A stretch of 46,354 nt of DNA from Cohnella fermenti. Its GTDB lineage: Bacteria; Bacillota; Bacilli; Paenibacillales; Paenibacillaceae. A program made the translations under genes and the position numbers. The stretch lies in contig NZ_SSOB01000059.1 in assembly GCF_004801405.1 (NCBI RefSeq), forward strand, positions 1 through 46,354. The letters are read 5' to 3'. The notes under the pieces were generated by a model, which saw nothing but the letters and a program-made list of their open reading frames with translations, was not told the origin of the DNA and made no database searches. This document shows, piece after piece, positions 25,432-32,133 of the stretch (the first letter of the stretch is position 1; every line of letters begins with the position of its first letter).

Positions 25432-25522
25432 CGCGGCGGTGCTCGTCTCGAACGGGACTTGTCGGGATTCTCCCGCGCTTCGCCCATGTTCCATGTGTTT
25501 CCCGCCCCGCAACGTGCGGAGA

Positions 25523-25568
25523 ACCGCCGGAATGGCTGCGACCATGCAGCCGCTCCGGCGGTTTTTTT
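25523..25568 (+). terminator. terminator of the thiamine operon
   Basis: ACCGCCGGA pairs with TCCGGCGGT and inner GGCTGC with GCAGCC, followed by seven T (25562-25568). Confidence 0.92.
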
Positions 25569-25600
25569 GCGATGAAGCCGGTGTTGCCGACGGTTGCCGG

Positions 25601-25790
25601 ATTTTATGCGAAAAATCGCATTCATTCCAAGGAAAGAGGGGCTGCAAGGCGCAACGAATGTGAAAAATCGCGTACATGGCGACAATCCCGGCTCGAAATT
25701 CGGTATATATGTTAAAAACCGTATAAAACGCCTCGATTCGCCCGCAAGCCGCACCGATGAATGTGAAAAAGCGCATAAAATCGCATGAAT
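25601..25790 (+). repeat. phased palindrome array B (4 units)
   Basis: Four palindromic cores with A-runs starting at 25611, 25663, 25714 and 25766: spacings 52, 51 and 52 bp. Cores: ATGCGA-AAAA-TCGCAT (perfect), ATGTGA-AAAA-TCGCGT, ATGTTA-AAAA-CCGTAT, ATGTGA-AAAA-GCGCAT. Position-specific flanks match arrays C and D: ATTTT before unit 1, ACATGG after unit 2, TATAT before and AAAACGCCTCGATTC after unit 3, GATGA before and AAAATC after unit 4. Confidence 0.88.
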
Positions 25791-25861
25791 CGCCCGCATC
25801 AGGGGGGAGTCCGATACAGCCGATCCTTCGCACCGCCAGCATTCCTCGTACCCCAGCAAGC

Positions 25862-26036
25862 TTACCCGGCAAATCCGGCAGCTTCGCGTTCCCGCGAACG
25901 ACCGCTTCCGCCGCGGCGAGAAGAACCGCGATCGTCGCGAACACGCTCGCCGCGTAAGCGTCCGCCGCCGTGAACGACAGCCAGACGAGGTTCAGCAGGT
26001 TGAACGCTATGCCGCCCGGCTTCCTGTCGCGTAAGT
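25862..26036 (-). pseudogene. remnant of a membrane protein
   Basis: Read on the minus strand the frame gives RKPGGIAFNLLNLVWLSF followed by TAADAYAASVFATIAVLL and AAAEAVVRGNAKLPDLPG, two hydrophobic helices with GC-rich codon use like real genes here. No start with a ribosome site is visible, and the frame runs out into array B. Family not identified. Confidence 0.35.
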
Positions 26037-26170
26037 CACGAACCCGGCAACGAACCGTCCTGATGTGCGCCGCGAAGGCAATCTCCGCTGCGGGAATGGT
26101 ATACTGATAGCGGAATGAGAGCGATCTGCAGCCCCATTCTACAATTCACTGTTATCGGAGAGAGCCTGCC

Positions 26171-26440
26171 ATGATGCCCCCTTATACGGTTCTTGTCGTC
26201 GACGACGATGCGAGCATTGCGGAACTGATGAATCGGCTCGGAGGGGGGCGACGCCGTCCGGCATCTGGGCAGCGGACGGCGTTGGCTTCCTGTTCGCATC
26301 CTTGCTGACCGGCTGCGGCATCCGCCGCCGGCTCGTTCAGCCGCTGGAGGCGATGGGACAAGCGGCGAGGCGCACCGCGGAAGGAGACACGGGAGCGCGG
26401 GGCTCGGACTTGCGATCGCCCGGCGGGCTCCGGGAAGCCG
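26171..26440 (+). pseudogene. collapsed two-component system remnant
   Basis: Three fragments lie in a row in different frames. ATG 26171 starts a receiver domain (TVLVVDDDASIAELM). It breaks after about 25 codons into a histidine-kinase membrane/HAMP piece (FASLLTGCGIRRRLVQPLEA, about 26289-26350). That breaks again into the kinase G2 box (GLGLAIARR, about 26400-26430). Receiver body, DHp and most of the ATPase domain are gone, so at least two large deletions have joined neighbouring regulator and kinase genes. Not functional. Confidence 0.7.
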
Positions 26441-26493
26441 GAATTGCAATAAGTTCGGAAGACAGCAGGGAGAAGGAGCGGTGAGGCAGAGCG

Positions 26494-27156
26494 ATGATCA
26501 AGCGTAAATTTTATCGGGCGGAATGGGAAGACGGGCAAGAGGAGCAGGGCCTGGCGGCTCTGGCAGAGGGGCGGCAGGCGAAGGAACTGGTTGTGCGGGA
26601 GGAACTGATGACGGCTGCGGCGTTCCGTTGGCGGAACCAGTTGTTCCTCTACTATGAATGCATGGGCAGGGATGTCGCGCCGGAGGAGATCGCGGGCGAG
26701 GCGATGCCGTACCTGAAGAGCTGGCCGGGGCAGGGGAAGCCGAGCCGCTGGGCGGAGATGGCGGACGTGTTCCACTTCAACGAGCCGGAGAGCAAGGAGC
26801 ACTGGCTGCGCAAGGAGCCGGTCGAGCGGCGGGGCGGCCGCGTCGCGCATCTGAAGCCGGAGATGATCGCGAGCTACATTTACTATCACTATCAGTTGCA
26901 GGAGGAGCGGGCGTTCTTCGGGAGCAAGTACGAGATCATCGCCATTCACGGCAACCTGCTGTTCGGCTATCAGGAATTCCCGGGGATCGTCGAGGAGCCG
27001 ATCGTGCCGGGGCGCCTCGCCACCAAGGGGACGCCGGACAACTGGAACGACTCGCGGATGGATTTGCACTTCCAGCCGTGGGAGGACGACGGCTACCTGT
27101 ACTTCAAGCCGATTGAGACGGTATTTGCATTCTATGTGGGAGATGTGAAGCCATAA
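26494..27156 (+). CDS. conserved-looking protein of unknown function
   Basis: I do not recognise the family. The 220-aa product is soluble, acidic and aromatic-rich, with no signal or membrane segment. Notable stretches are LFLYYECMGRDVAPEE, a Trp-rich middle (WPGQGKPSRWAEMADVFHF), and LLFGYQEFPGIVEEP; the YYECMG pattern is loosely like EthD/mutarotase-type small enzymes, a weak hint only. Good codon use and a full-length frame with GGAG before ATG 26494 support a real gene. It is monocistronic with its own terminator. Confidence 0.75.
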   Translation: MIKRKFYRAEWEDGQEEQGLAALAEGRQAKELVVREELMTAAAFRWRNQLFLYYECMGRDVAPEEIAGEAMPYLKSWPGQGKPSRWAEMADVFHFNEPESKEHWLRKEPVERRGGRVAHLKPEMIASYIYYHYQLQEERAFFGSKYEIIAIHGNLLFGYQEFPGIVEEPIVPGRLATKGTPDNWNDSRMDLHFQPWEDDGYLYFKPIETVFAFYVGDVKP

Positions 27157-27167
27157 CGCATGGGGTT

Positions 27168-27212
27168 GAAGAGGCTGTCCCTTCGGCATTCGCCGGCAGG
27201 GGCGGCCTCTTC
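27168..27212 (+). terminator. terminator after the 26494 gene
   Basis: GAAGAGGC pairs with GCCTCTTC and inner CCC-TCGGC with GCCGG-AGGG, followed by a pyrimidine-rich tail. Strong stem, imperfect T-run. Confidence 0.65.
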
Positions 27213-27356
27213 TCCTGTCTCTTCTCCCGCTCGTTCAGGCAGAGATGAGCAGGAACACCCGGCGCGTTCGGGGCACAGCGGCAGTCGATGGTCGATGGTC
27301 GGCGATGGCCGAGCGGCAGGCGGGCGTCAAACACTTGTCGCATACAGCAATATCCA

Positions 27357-27401
27357 TTGAATACGAACGTACATTCTGATTATAATAAGAACAGGTGTTC
27401 T
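27357..27401 (+). promoter_or_regulatory. SOS promoter 1 with two LexA boxes
   Basis: TTGAAT (27357-27362), 18 bp, TATAAT (27381-27386). One LexA (DinR) box, CGAACGTACATTCT (27364-27377, one mismatch to GAAC-N4-GTTC), fills the spacer. A second, AGAACAGGTGTTCT (27388-27401, perfect), lies just after the -10. Nearly the same arrangement recurs at 27749-27794. Confidence 0.9.
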
Positions 27402-27430
27402 AAAAAATGACGAGCGGAGGAGGGACGGCG

Positions 27431-27631
27431 ATGTCCATCGACAAGTATATCGGACGGACAGTCGTAATCGTCTATGAGGACCGGAAGGGGCAATTGACCC
27501 AACGAACGATTCTGATCCGCCAGGTCGCAGCGGGCACGATTCTCGCGTACGATATCGCCCGGCAGCAGCCGAGGCGCTTCCGAACCGAACGGGTGCTGGC
27601 GTTCCAGCCGGTAGCCGGGCATGCTTCGTGA
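27431..27631 (+). CDS. mini WYL-like protein, SOS-controlled
   Basis: A 66-aa protein that looks like a stand-alone WYL-type SH3-like barrel: VVIVYEDRKGQLTQRTILIR, then ILAYDIARQQPRRFRTERVL, matching the I-x-Y ... R-x-I ... R-x-F-R-x-x-R-(I/V) pattern of WYL domains without helix-turn-helix or WCX parts. WYL domains bind nucleic acid or ligands and often tune repair or defence genes. ATG 27431 follows GGAGGAGG. The double LexA promoter upstream makes it a DNA-damage gene next to polY. The WYL assignment is my pattern reading. Confidence 0.7.
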   Translation: MSIDKYIGRTVVIVYEDRKGQLTQRTILIRQVAAGTILAYDIARQQPRRFRTERVLAFQPVAGHAS

Positions 27632-27748
27632 GCGTTCTTCGTTAAGCGTCCCATTGTCCGAAGCTCCGAGCGTCCGAGCGCGGCAGGGTCCGATCCGTCT
27701 GCGGCAGAACCTTCAGAAACGGGCGGAGAACGATCCATTTTTTTGTCA

Positions 27749-27794
27749 TTGAATACGAACGTAAGTTCTGATTATAATATAGAACAAACGTTCC
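27749..27794 (+). promoter_or_regulatory. SOS promoter 2 with two LexA boxes
   Basis: TTGAAT (27749-27754), 18 bp, TATAAT (27773-27778). LexA boxes CGAACGTAAGTTCT (27756-27769) and AGAACAAACGTTCC (27781-27794), both perfect GAAC-N4-GTTC. It drives polY. Confidence 0.93.
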
Positions 27795-27836
27795 CTTGTT
27801 CTCATAAGATGAGGGATCGAACGGCAGGGGAAGGCG

Positions 27837-29105
27837 ATGACAAGAATGGCCCGAGAGAGAATCGTGATGCTGAGCGACAGTCGGTCTTATTACGCATCGG
27901 TAGAGAAGGACGCGCACCCGGAGCTGCGCCATCGGCCGGTGGCGGTCGGCGATCCGGGACGAATGTCGGGCATTATTCTGGCGGCGTGCCCGATCGCCAA
28001 GGCGCACGGCGTTGCGGCAACGGAACGGGTCGGCGAGGCGCTCGCGAAGTGTCCCGACCTGGTGGTCATCCGCCCTCGCATGCAGAGGTATATTACGATC
28101 TCCCTGCTTATTACCGAGATATACGAGCGGATCACCGATCAGGTGGAGCCCTTCAGCATCGACGAGCAGTTCCTCGATGTCTCGGGCAGCTTGTCTTCCT
28201 TCGGGCCGCCGGATGAGATCGCCCGACTTATTCAATCGCGCGTTAAGCTCTCGACCGGCGTGGAGTCCCGGATCGGGATTGGGCCAACGAAGATCCTTGC
28301 CAAGATGGCAAATAATTTGGCGAAAAGAAGCGAGAACGGCGTGTTCCGGCTCGGGTACGACAATCTGGAGAAGGAGCTGTGGCAACGGCCGATCGATGAG
28401 ATGTTCATGGTCGGCAGTCGGATGACCCGGCACTTTATGCGGATGGGGCTCGCCATGATCGGCGACATCGCCCGGCTGGAGCTGAGCGACTTCAAGCGGA
28501 GACTGCGCAGGGAGATGAGGAAGCAGAGCGACATCATGGCCGAGTACTACTGGCAGACGGCTCGCGGCATCGACCCGAGCCCGGTCGAGCCCGCCATCCG
28601 GGCCGACGCGCTGAAGTCCGTCAGCCATGGCAAGGCGCTGCGCAGCCGGCTGTACCGGAAGCTGGAGGATATCGACGTCGTGCTTCTCGAGCTCGCGCTC
28701 GAGGTATGCAGCCGGGCGCGGCGGCTCGGGGTGCAAGGGCGAGTCGTGGCCGTCGGCGCGGTGGAGGACGGGGAGGAGCGCGCCACCTCGTTCGGCCGTC
28801 AGACGACGCTTCCGCAGGCGACAGCGCTGACGCATGAAGTGGCAGCGGCTGCGCGGCGGCTGTTCGTCGCCCACTGGAAGGGGGAACCGGTGTCGCGTCT
28901 CTACGTATCGCTGACGGGGCTCGGGGACGATTCGGCGATCCAGCTCGACCTGTTCGAGGATCGGGCGGCGACCTACGAGCTGGAGCGGGCGACGGATCGT
29001 CTGAAGAATCGATACGGCAGCGATGCGGTCATGCGGGCATCGTCGCTGCTCGAATCCGGCGTTGCCCGGGAGAGGGCGGAACAGATTGGAGGGCATTACC
29101 GATGA
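27837..29105 (+). CDS. Y-family translesion DNA polymerase (UvrX-like)
   Basis: An error-prone SOS polymerase of the DinB/UmuC superfamily, closer to B. subtilis UvrX/YqjW in length (422 aa) and context than to DinB. The palm motif is MLSDSRSYYASVE (metal-binding Asp and the Tyr pair by the steric gate), the second acidic motif SIDEQFLDVSG, and the DNA-binding hairpins GIGPTKILAKMANNLAK. QLDLF near the C-terminus is a clean beta-clamp-binding motif. Two perfect LexA boxes lie upstream. It ends in an ATGA overlap with the 153-aa gene. Confidence 0.92.
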   Translation: MTRMARERIVMLSDSRSYYASVEKDAHPELRHRPVAVGDPGRMSGIILAACPIAKAHGVAATERVGEALAKCPDLVVIRPRMQRYITISLLITEIYERITDQVEPFSIDEQFLDVSGSLSSFGPPDEIARLIQSRVKLSTGVESRIGIGPTKILAKMANNLAKRSENGVFRLGYDNLEKELWQRPIDEMFMVGSRMTRHFMRMGLAMIGDIARLELSDFKRRLRREMRKQSDIMAEYYWQTARGIDPSPVEPAIRADALKSVSHGKALRSRLYRKLEDIDVVLLELALEVCSRARRLGVQGRVVAVGAVEDGEERATSFGRQTTLPQATALTHEVAAAARRLFVAHWKGEPVSRLYVSLTGLGDDSAIQLDLFEDRAATYELERATDRLKNRYGSDAVMRASSLLESGVARERAEQIGGHYR

Positions 29106-29563
29106 GCCGACTGGACGGCAACGAGCGCTGGAAGTCGAAGATGCTGCTAGCCGAGCATCAGGAGCAATATGAGAAGCGCAGCGACAAGCCTTCCGGCTAC
29201 GCGACGCCGGAGGAGCTCCGGATGATCCGGGACGCCATCATGCTCCCGCATATGCTGACGATAAGCAGCAACAGCCTGACGGAGATGAATCGTTCCAAGC
29301 ATCTGTTCAAGAGCTACTTCGAGGATATCATTCAAGAGGTCGTGGACAACATCGGCCGGGATTGCGCCAAGCTTCAGCGCGAGCTCCGGGACAAGAATAT
29401 CAAGGTGTTCGACGACGAGGTCCACGACGGCATTCTCTATTATCGCTATCGCTGCCGCGGCTACGAGGACCGGTTCGGCATCGTCCGGGAGACGCTGCGC
29501 TCGGAGATCAGCGTCCGGCTGGCCCGCTACGCGGAGAAGGCGCTCGCCTCCTCCCGGACCTGA
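29102..29563 (+). CDS. uncharacterised partner of the SOS polymerase
   Basis: A 153-aa soluble, charged, mostly helical protein with no domain I recognise. It begins with ERWKSKMLLAEHQEQYEK and has a central helical stretch (HLFKSYFEDIIQEVVDNIG) and a beta-like DDEVHDGILYYRYRCRG. The four-base overlap with polY makes it translationally coupled and SOS-induced. In B. subtilis uvrX is followed by the YolD-like yqjX; this protein occupies that place but does not look like YolD to me. It converges on murA with 7 bp between stops. Confidence 0.8.
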   Translation: MSRLDGNERWKSKMLLAEHQEQYEKRSDKPSGYATPEELRMIRDAIMLPHMLTISSNSLTEMNRSKHLFKSYFEDIIQEVVDNIGRDCAKLQRELRDKNIKVFDDEVHDGILYYRYRCRGYEDRFGIVRETLRSEISVRLARYAEKALASSRT

Positions 29564-29570
29564 CGAAGCG

Positions 29571-30863
29571 TTAGCCCTGAAGCGGAAGGCGTTCGCCGAG
29601 CTCGCGCTCGTCCATCTCGCGCATGGCCACTTGGGCTCCGATGGCACGGAAGCTGGCGACGACGTCCTCGTAGCCGCGCTCGAGATGCTCGACGCCGGTA
29701 ATCCGCGTGCGGCCCTCGGCCGCGAGGCCGGCCAGCAGGAGGCTGGTGCCCGCGCGCACGTCCGTCGCGTGCACCCAGTCGCCCTTCAGCGGCAGCCCGC
29801 CGCGGATAAAGGCGCTCTCGCGCCGAATCTCGATGTCGGCGCCGAGGCGGCGAAGCTGCGGGACGTGAGCGAACCGCTTCGGGAAGACGCGGTCGGTCAC
29901 GATGCTCTTGCCGCCGGCGAGGAGCAGCAGCGAGGTCATCGGCTGCTGCAGGTCGGTGGCGAAGCCCGGGTACATGCCCGCGCGCACGCGGGTCGCCTTC
30001 AGCATCCCGGTGCCGCTGGCGGTGATCCGGCCGTCGCCGCATTCCACGTGCATGCCGATCTCCTCCAGCTTGGCCAGACACGAGCCGAGATGCTCGGGGA
30101 TGATGTTCTGCACGGTCACCTGACCGCCGCGAAGCCCCGCCGCCATCAGGAACGCCCCGGCGATGAGCCGGTCCGGAATGACCGTATGGCTGCCTCCGTT
30201 CAGATAAGGAACGCCTTCGATGCGGATGCATTCCGTGCCCGCTCCGTAGATTCGGGCGCCGAGCCGGTTCAGGAAGTGAGCCGTATCGACGACCTCCGGA
30301 TCGAGAGCGGCGTTGCGCAGCCGCGTCCTTCCCCGGGCGCGCGAAGCGGCGAGCATCGCGTTGATCGTCGCGCCGGAGGTGACGGTGTCGAAGTAGATGT
30401 CCGCCCCCTTGAGTTCGGCGGCTTCGACAACATAATGATCGCTTGCCAGGCGAACCTCGGCCCCGAGCGCCCGGAACGCCTTGATATGCTGATCGATCGG
30501 CCTGGCGACGAAGTCGTCCCCTCCGGGGAACCCGATCGTGACGCTGCCGAACTTGGCGAGCAGCGCGCCCGCGAAATAATAGGATGCGCGGTAGCTGGAC
30601 GCTTTGCCCGGGTCGATCGCGGCGCTGTGAATGAAGCGCGGATCGATGACGATCCGCTCATCTTCCCGCCGCAGCTCCATGCCGATATCGCGGCCGATTC
30701 CTTCCACGATGCGGACGTCTTCAATGCGGGGAATGCCCTCCAGAGAGACGATATCGTCAGCGAGGCAGGCGGCGGCGAGCAATGCGAGGGAGCTGTTCTT
30801 CGCTCCCGGAATATGTACCGTTCCGCGCAGCGGACCGGTGGACGAAGCTTCTATATATCGCAT
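29571..30863 (-). CDS. murA: MurA-type UDP-GlcNAc enolpyruvyltransferase with Cys-to-Asp active site
   Basis: First committed step of peptidoglycan synthesis: transfers enolpyruvate from PEP to UDP-GlcNAc. The 430-aa protein has the EPSP-synthase-like double fold; Lys22 of the GAKNSS loop is present. The catalytic loop, normally PGGC-x-IG-x-RP, reads PGGDDFVARP: Asp116 stands where E. coli has Cys115, and Arg121 is kept. Asp in this place is known from M. tuberculosis and Chlamydia, where it prevents fosfomycin alkylation. ATG 30863 is the natural start. The FHA regulator gene lies 19 bp upstream in the same transcript. Probably an accessory paralogue. Confidence 0.92.
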   Translation of the reverse strand: MRYIEASSTGPLRGTVHIPGAKNSSLALLAAACLADDIVSLEGIPRIEDVRIVEGIGRDIGMELRREDERIVIDPRFIHSAAIDPGKASSYRASYYFAGALLAKFGSVTIGFPGGDDFVARPIDQHIKAFRALGAEVRLASDHYVVEAAELKGADIYFDTVTSGATINAMLAASRARGRTRLRNAALDPEVVDTAHFLNRLGARIYGAGTECIRIEGVPYLNGGSHTVIPDRLIAGAFLMAAGLRGGQVTVQNIIPEHLGSCLAKLEEIGMHVECGDGRITASGTGMLKATRVRAGMYPGFATDLQQPMTSLLLLAGGKSIVTDRVFPKRFAHVPQLRRLGADIEIRRESAFIRGGLPLKGDWVHATDVRAGTSLLLAGLAAEGRTRITGVEHLERGYEDVVASFRAIGAQVAMREMDERELGERLPLQG

Positions 30864-30882
30864 GGGAATACTCCTTCTGTCG

Positions 30883-31581
30883 CTAGGACGATTGGCCTTC
30901 CGACTCGAGCACATAGCCGCTTCCGCGAACCGCGCTGATCAGGAAGGTATCCTTGCCGAATTTTTTGCGGATTCGATAGACAAGGGCGTTCAGTTCGTCG
31001 AGCGTGACGTCGGGGACGCCCTCGCCGGCGGACGAGCGCTCCGGCCAGACGGCGGCTTTGAGCTCCTCGAGCGGCACGAGCTTGTTCGCGTTGTCGTGAA
31101 GCAGGCGAAGCAGCAGATACTCCTTCTCGGACATCGGAATCCGGGAGCCCTCCACCACGCATTCCCGCTTCTCCCAATGAATCGCAAGCGGAAGCTCCGG
31201 CACCTCGTAACGCCCCGTAATACTGAGCGGTTCGAGCTCAAGCGTCTCCTCGGCGAACGAATAGGAGAAGTGAAGGACGGACATGCCCCTGGCGAGCTTG
31301 ATGATATCGAATGTATTAAGCGGATACGGCCGATGCGGCGTCACCTTGACGCCGTTGATCTCCGTGCCGTGACGGCTGCCCAGGTCGTACAGCACCGCGC
31401 GGTCTTGCTCCCTGCGAATTACGATGTGTCGGCGGGAGACGAAGGCGTTCGTGAACGCCAGGTCCGGGGAGAACGAGTCGGATTCCCGTCCGATCACCGT
31501 CTCGTCCGCGGCGAGGTTCACGCAAGTGCCCGTCGGATAAGGCTCCCCGCGAATGACGTATAGGCATGCGAAGCTGTCCAA
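30883..31581 (-). CDS. FHA domain-winged helix DNA-binding regulator
   Basis: A 232-aa soluble protein joining a phosphothreonine reader to a DNA-binding domain. The FHA core shows VIGRESDSF, FVSRRHIVI, LYDLGSRHGTEING; the recognition residues Arg (GRE), Ser-x-x-His (SRRH) and Asn-Gly are kept. From about residue 130 an OmpR/PhoB winged helix follows: MSEKEYLLLRLLHDNANKLV, DELNALVYRIRKKFG, ISAVRGSGYVLE. There is no receiver domain. TTG 31581 has GGAGGG upstream. Being co-transcribed with murA, it likely controls it in response to a Ser/Thr kinase such as PrkC (inference). Confidence 0.9.
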   Translation of the reverse strand: MDSFACLYVIRGEPYPTGTCVNLAADETVIGRESDSFSPDLAFTNAFVSRRHIVIRREQDRAVLYDLGSRHGTEINGVKVTPHRPYPLNTFDIIKLARGMSVLHFSYSFAEETLELEPLSITGRYEVPELPLAIHWEKRECVVEGSRIPMSEKEYLLLRLLHDNANKLVPLEELKAAVWPERSSAGEGVPDVTLDELNALVYRIRKKFGKDTFLISAVRGSGYVLESEGQSS

Positions 31582-31762
31582 TCTCGTTCCCTCCGTATCG
31601 TAGGATCAGGCTGTCTCGGCATAACGGGACACGTCTCCGCTATTCATCGTAACTCAAATAAGCACGGAATAAAACCTTGCCAGACTGACGGGCGGGTCAT
31701 AATTCGGTGTTTTTTTGAGATTTGCCGAAGGAGAAGCGAGGCCGCGCGATGAAGTTAGTAAT

Positions 31763-31945
31763 TTTGTGTGAAAAACCACATTGGCGCAGGACGATAACGG
31801 GGGATTTGGGCGATTGTATGCGAAAAATCACATTCGTAGAGGCTGTTTCGCTCCGAACCGCCCGCATATATGCCAAAAAACACATAAAACACCTCGATCC
31901 ATGCGGAAACCACGCCGATGAATGCGAAAAACCACACAAAATCAG
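31763..31945 (+). repeat. phased palindrome array C (4 units)
   Basis: A-runs start at 31771, 31823, 31875 and 31927: spacing 52 bp each time. Cores: GTGTGA-AAAA-CCACAT, ATGCGA-AAAA-TCACAT, ATGCCA-AAAA-ACACAT, ATGCGA-AAAA-CCACAC. The unit-specific flanks match array B: ATTTT before unit 1, ATAT before and AAAACACCTCGATCC after unit 3, CGCCGATGA before and AAAATC after unit 4. It lies about 35 bp upstream of the Fur-controlled promoter. Confidence 0.88.
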
Positions 31946-31977
31946 CGGCCGATTCCGCCCCCTTCTCGCTAAATAAA

Positions 31978-32007
31978 TTGACACTGAAAATCGTTTTCAA
32001 ATAGAAT
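31978..32007 (+). promoter_or_regulatory. Fur-controlled promoter of the Btr-like gene
   Basis: TTGACA (31978-31983), 18 bp, TAGAAT (32002-32007). The spacer is filled by TGAAAATCGTTTTCA (31985-31999), a 7-1-7 inverted repeat with one mismatch that fits the Bacillus Fur box. Iron-bound Fur would block RNA polymerase directly. Confidence 0.85.
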
Positions 32008-32039
32008 TGTTCCTATAGACTAGCCTACAGGCCGCACGG

Positions 32040-32108
32040 ACCGCCACAGACCGCCACAGACCGCCATAGATCGGCATAGACCGCATAAATCGCAATAAAC
32101 CGCACAGC
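32040..32108 (+). repeat. 10-bp imperfect tandem repeat
   Basis: About seven units related to GACCGCCACA follow one another in the 5' leader: GACCGCCACA twice, GACCGCCATA, GATCGGCATA, GACCGCATAA, ATCGCAATAA and ACCGCACAG. A 10-bp period is near one helical turn. It may be slippage-prone or a protein-binding ladder. Confidence 0.7.
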
Positions 32109-32133
32109 AGGCCAGCAAGGGGGAGAATCGGGG

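Larger units (their letters stand above)
25432..26170. other. gene-free region after the thiamine operon
   Basis: No intact gene. It contains the operon terminator, palindrome array B and, on the minus strand, a fragment of a membrane-protein reading frame; each is listed. 25791-25860 and 26040-26170 show nothing I recognise. Confidence 0.5.
31582..32133. other. intergenic region FHA regulator / Btr-like regulator
   Basis: Divergent intergenic space with no gene. It holds palindrome array C (31763-31945), the Fur-controlled promoter (31978-32007) and a 10-bp tandem repeat in the leader (32040-32108). 31600-31760 contains no feature I can name; the promoter of the minus-strand regulator must lie there. 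Confidence 0.5.

Noticed and set aside
25601..25790. CRISPR array
   Set aside because: The regular spacing is suggestive, but repeats are only 16-18 bp and degenerate, flanks between them are shared among arrays rather than unique, and no cas genes are present.
25862..26036. intact membrane-protein gene on the minus strand
   Set aside because: Two hydrophobic helices are visible, but there is no start with a ribosome site and the frame ends in the repeat array; kept only as a remnant.
31582..31760. promoter for the FHA regulator
   Set aside because: Several weak -35/-10 pairs exist on the minus strand, none with good spacing, so no site is listed.
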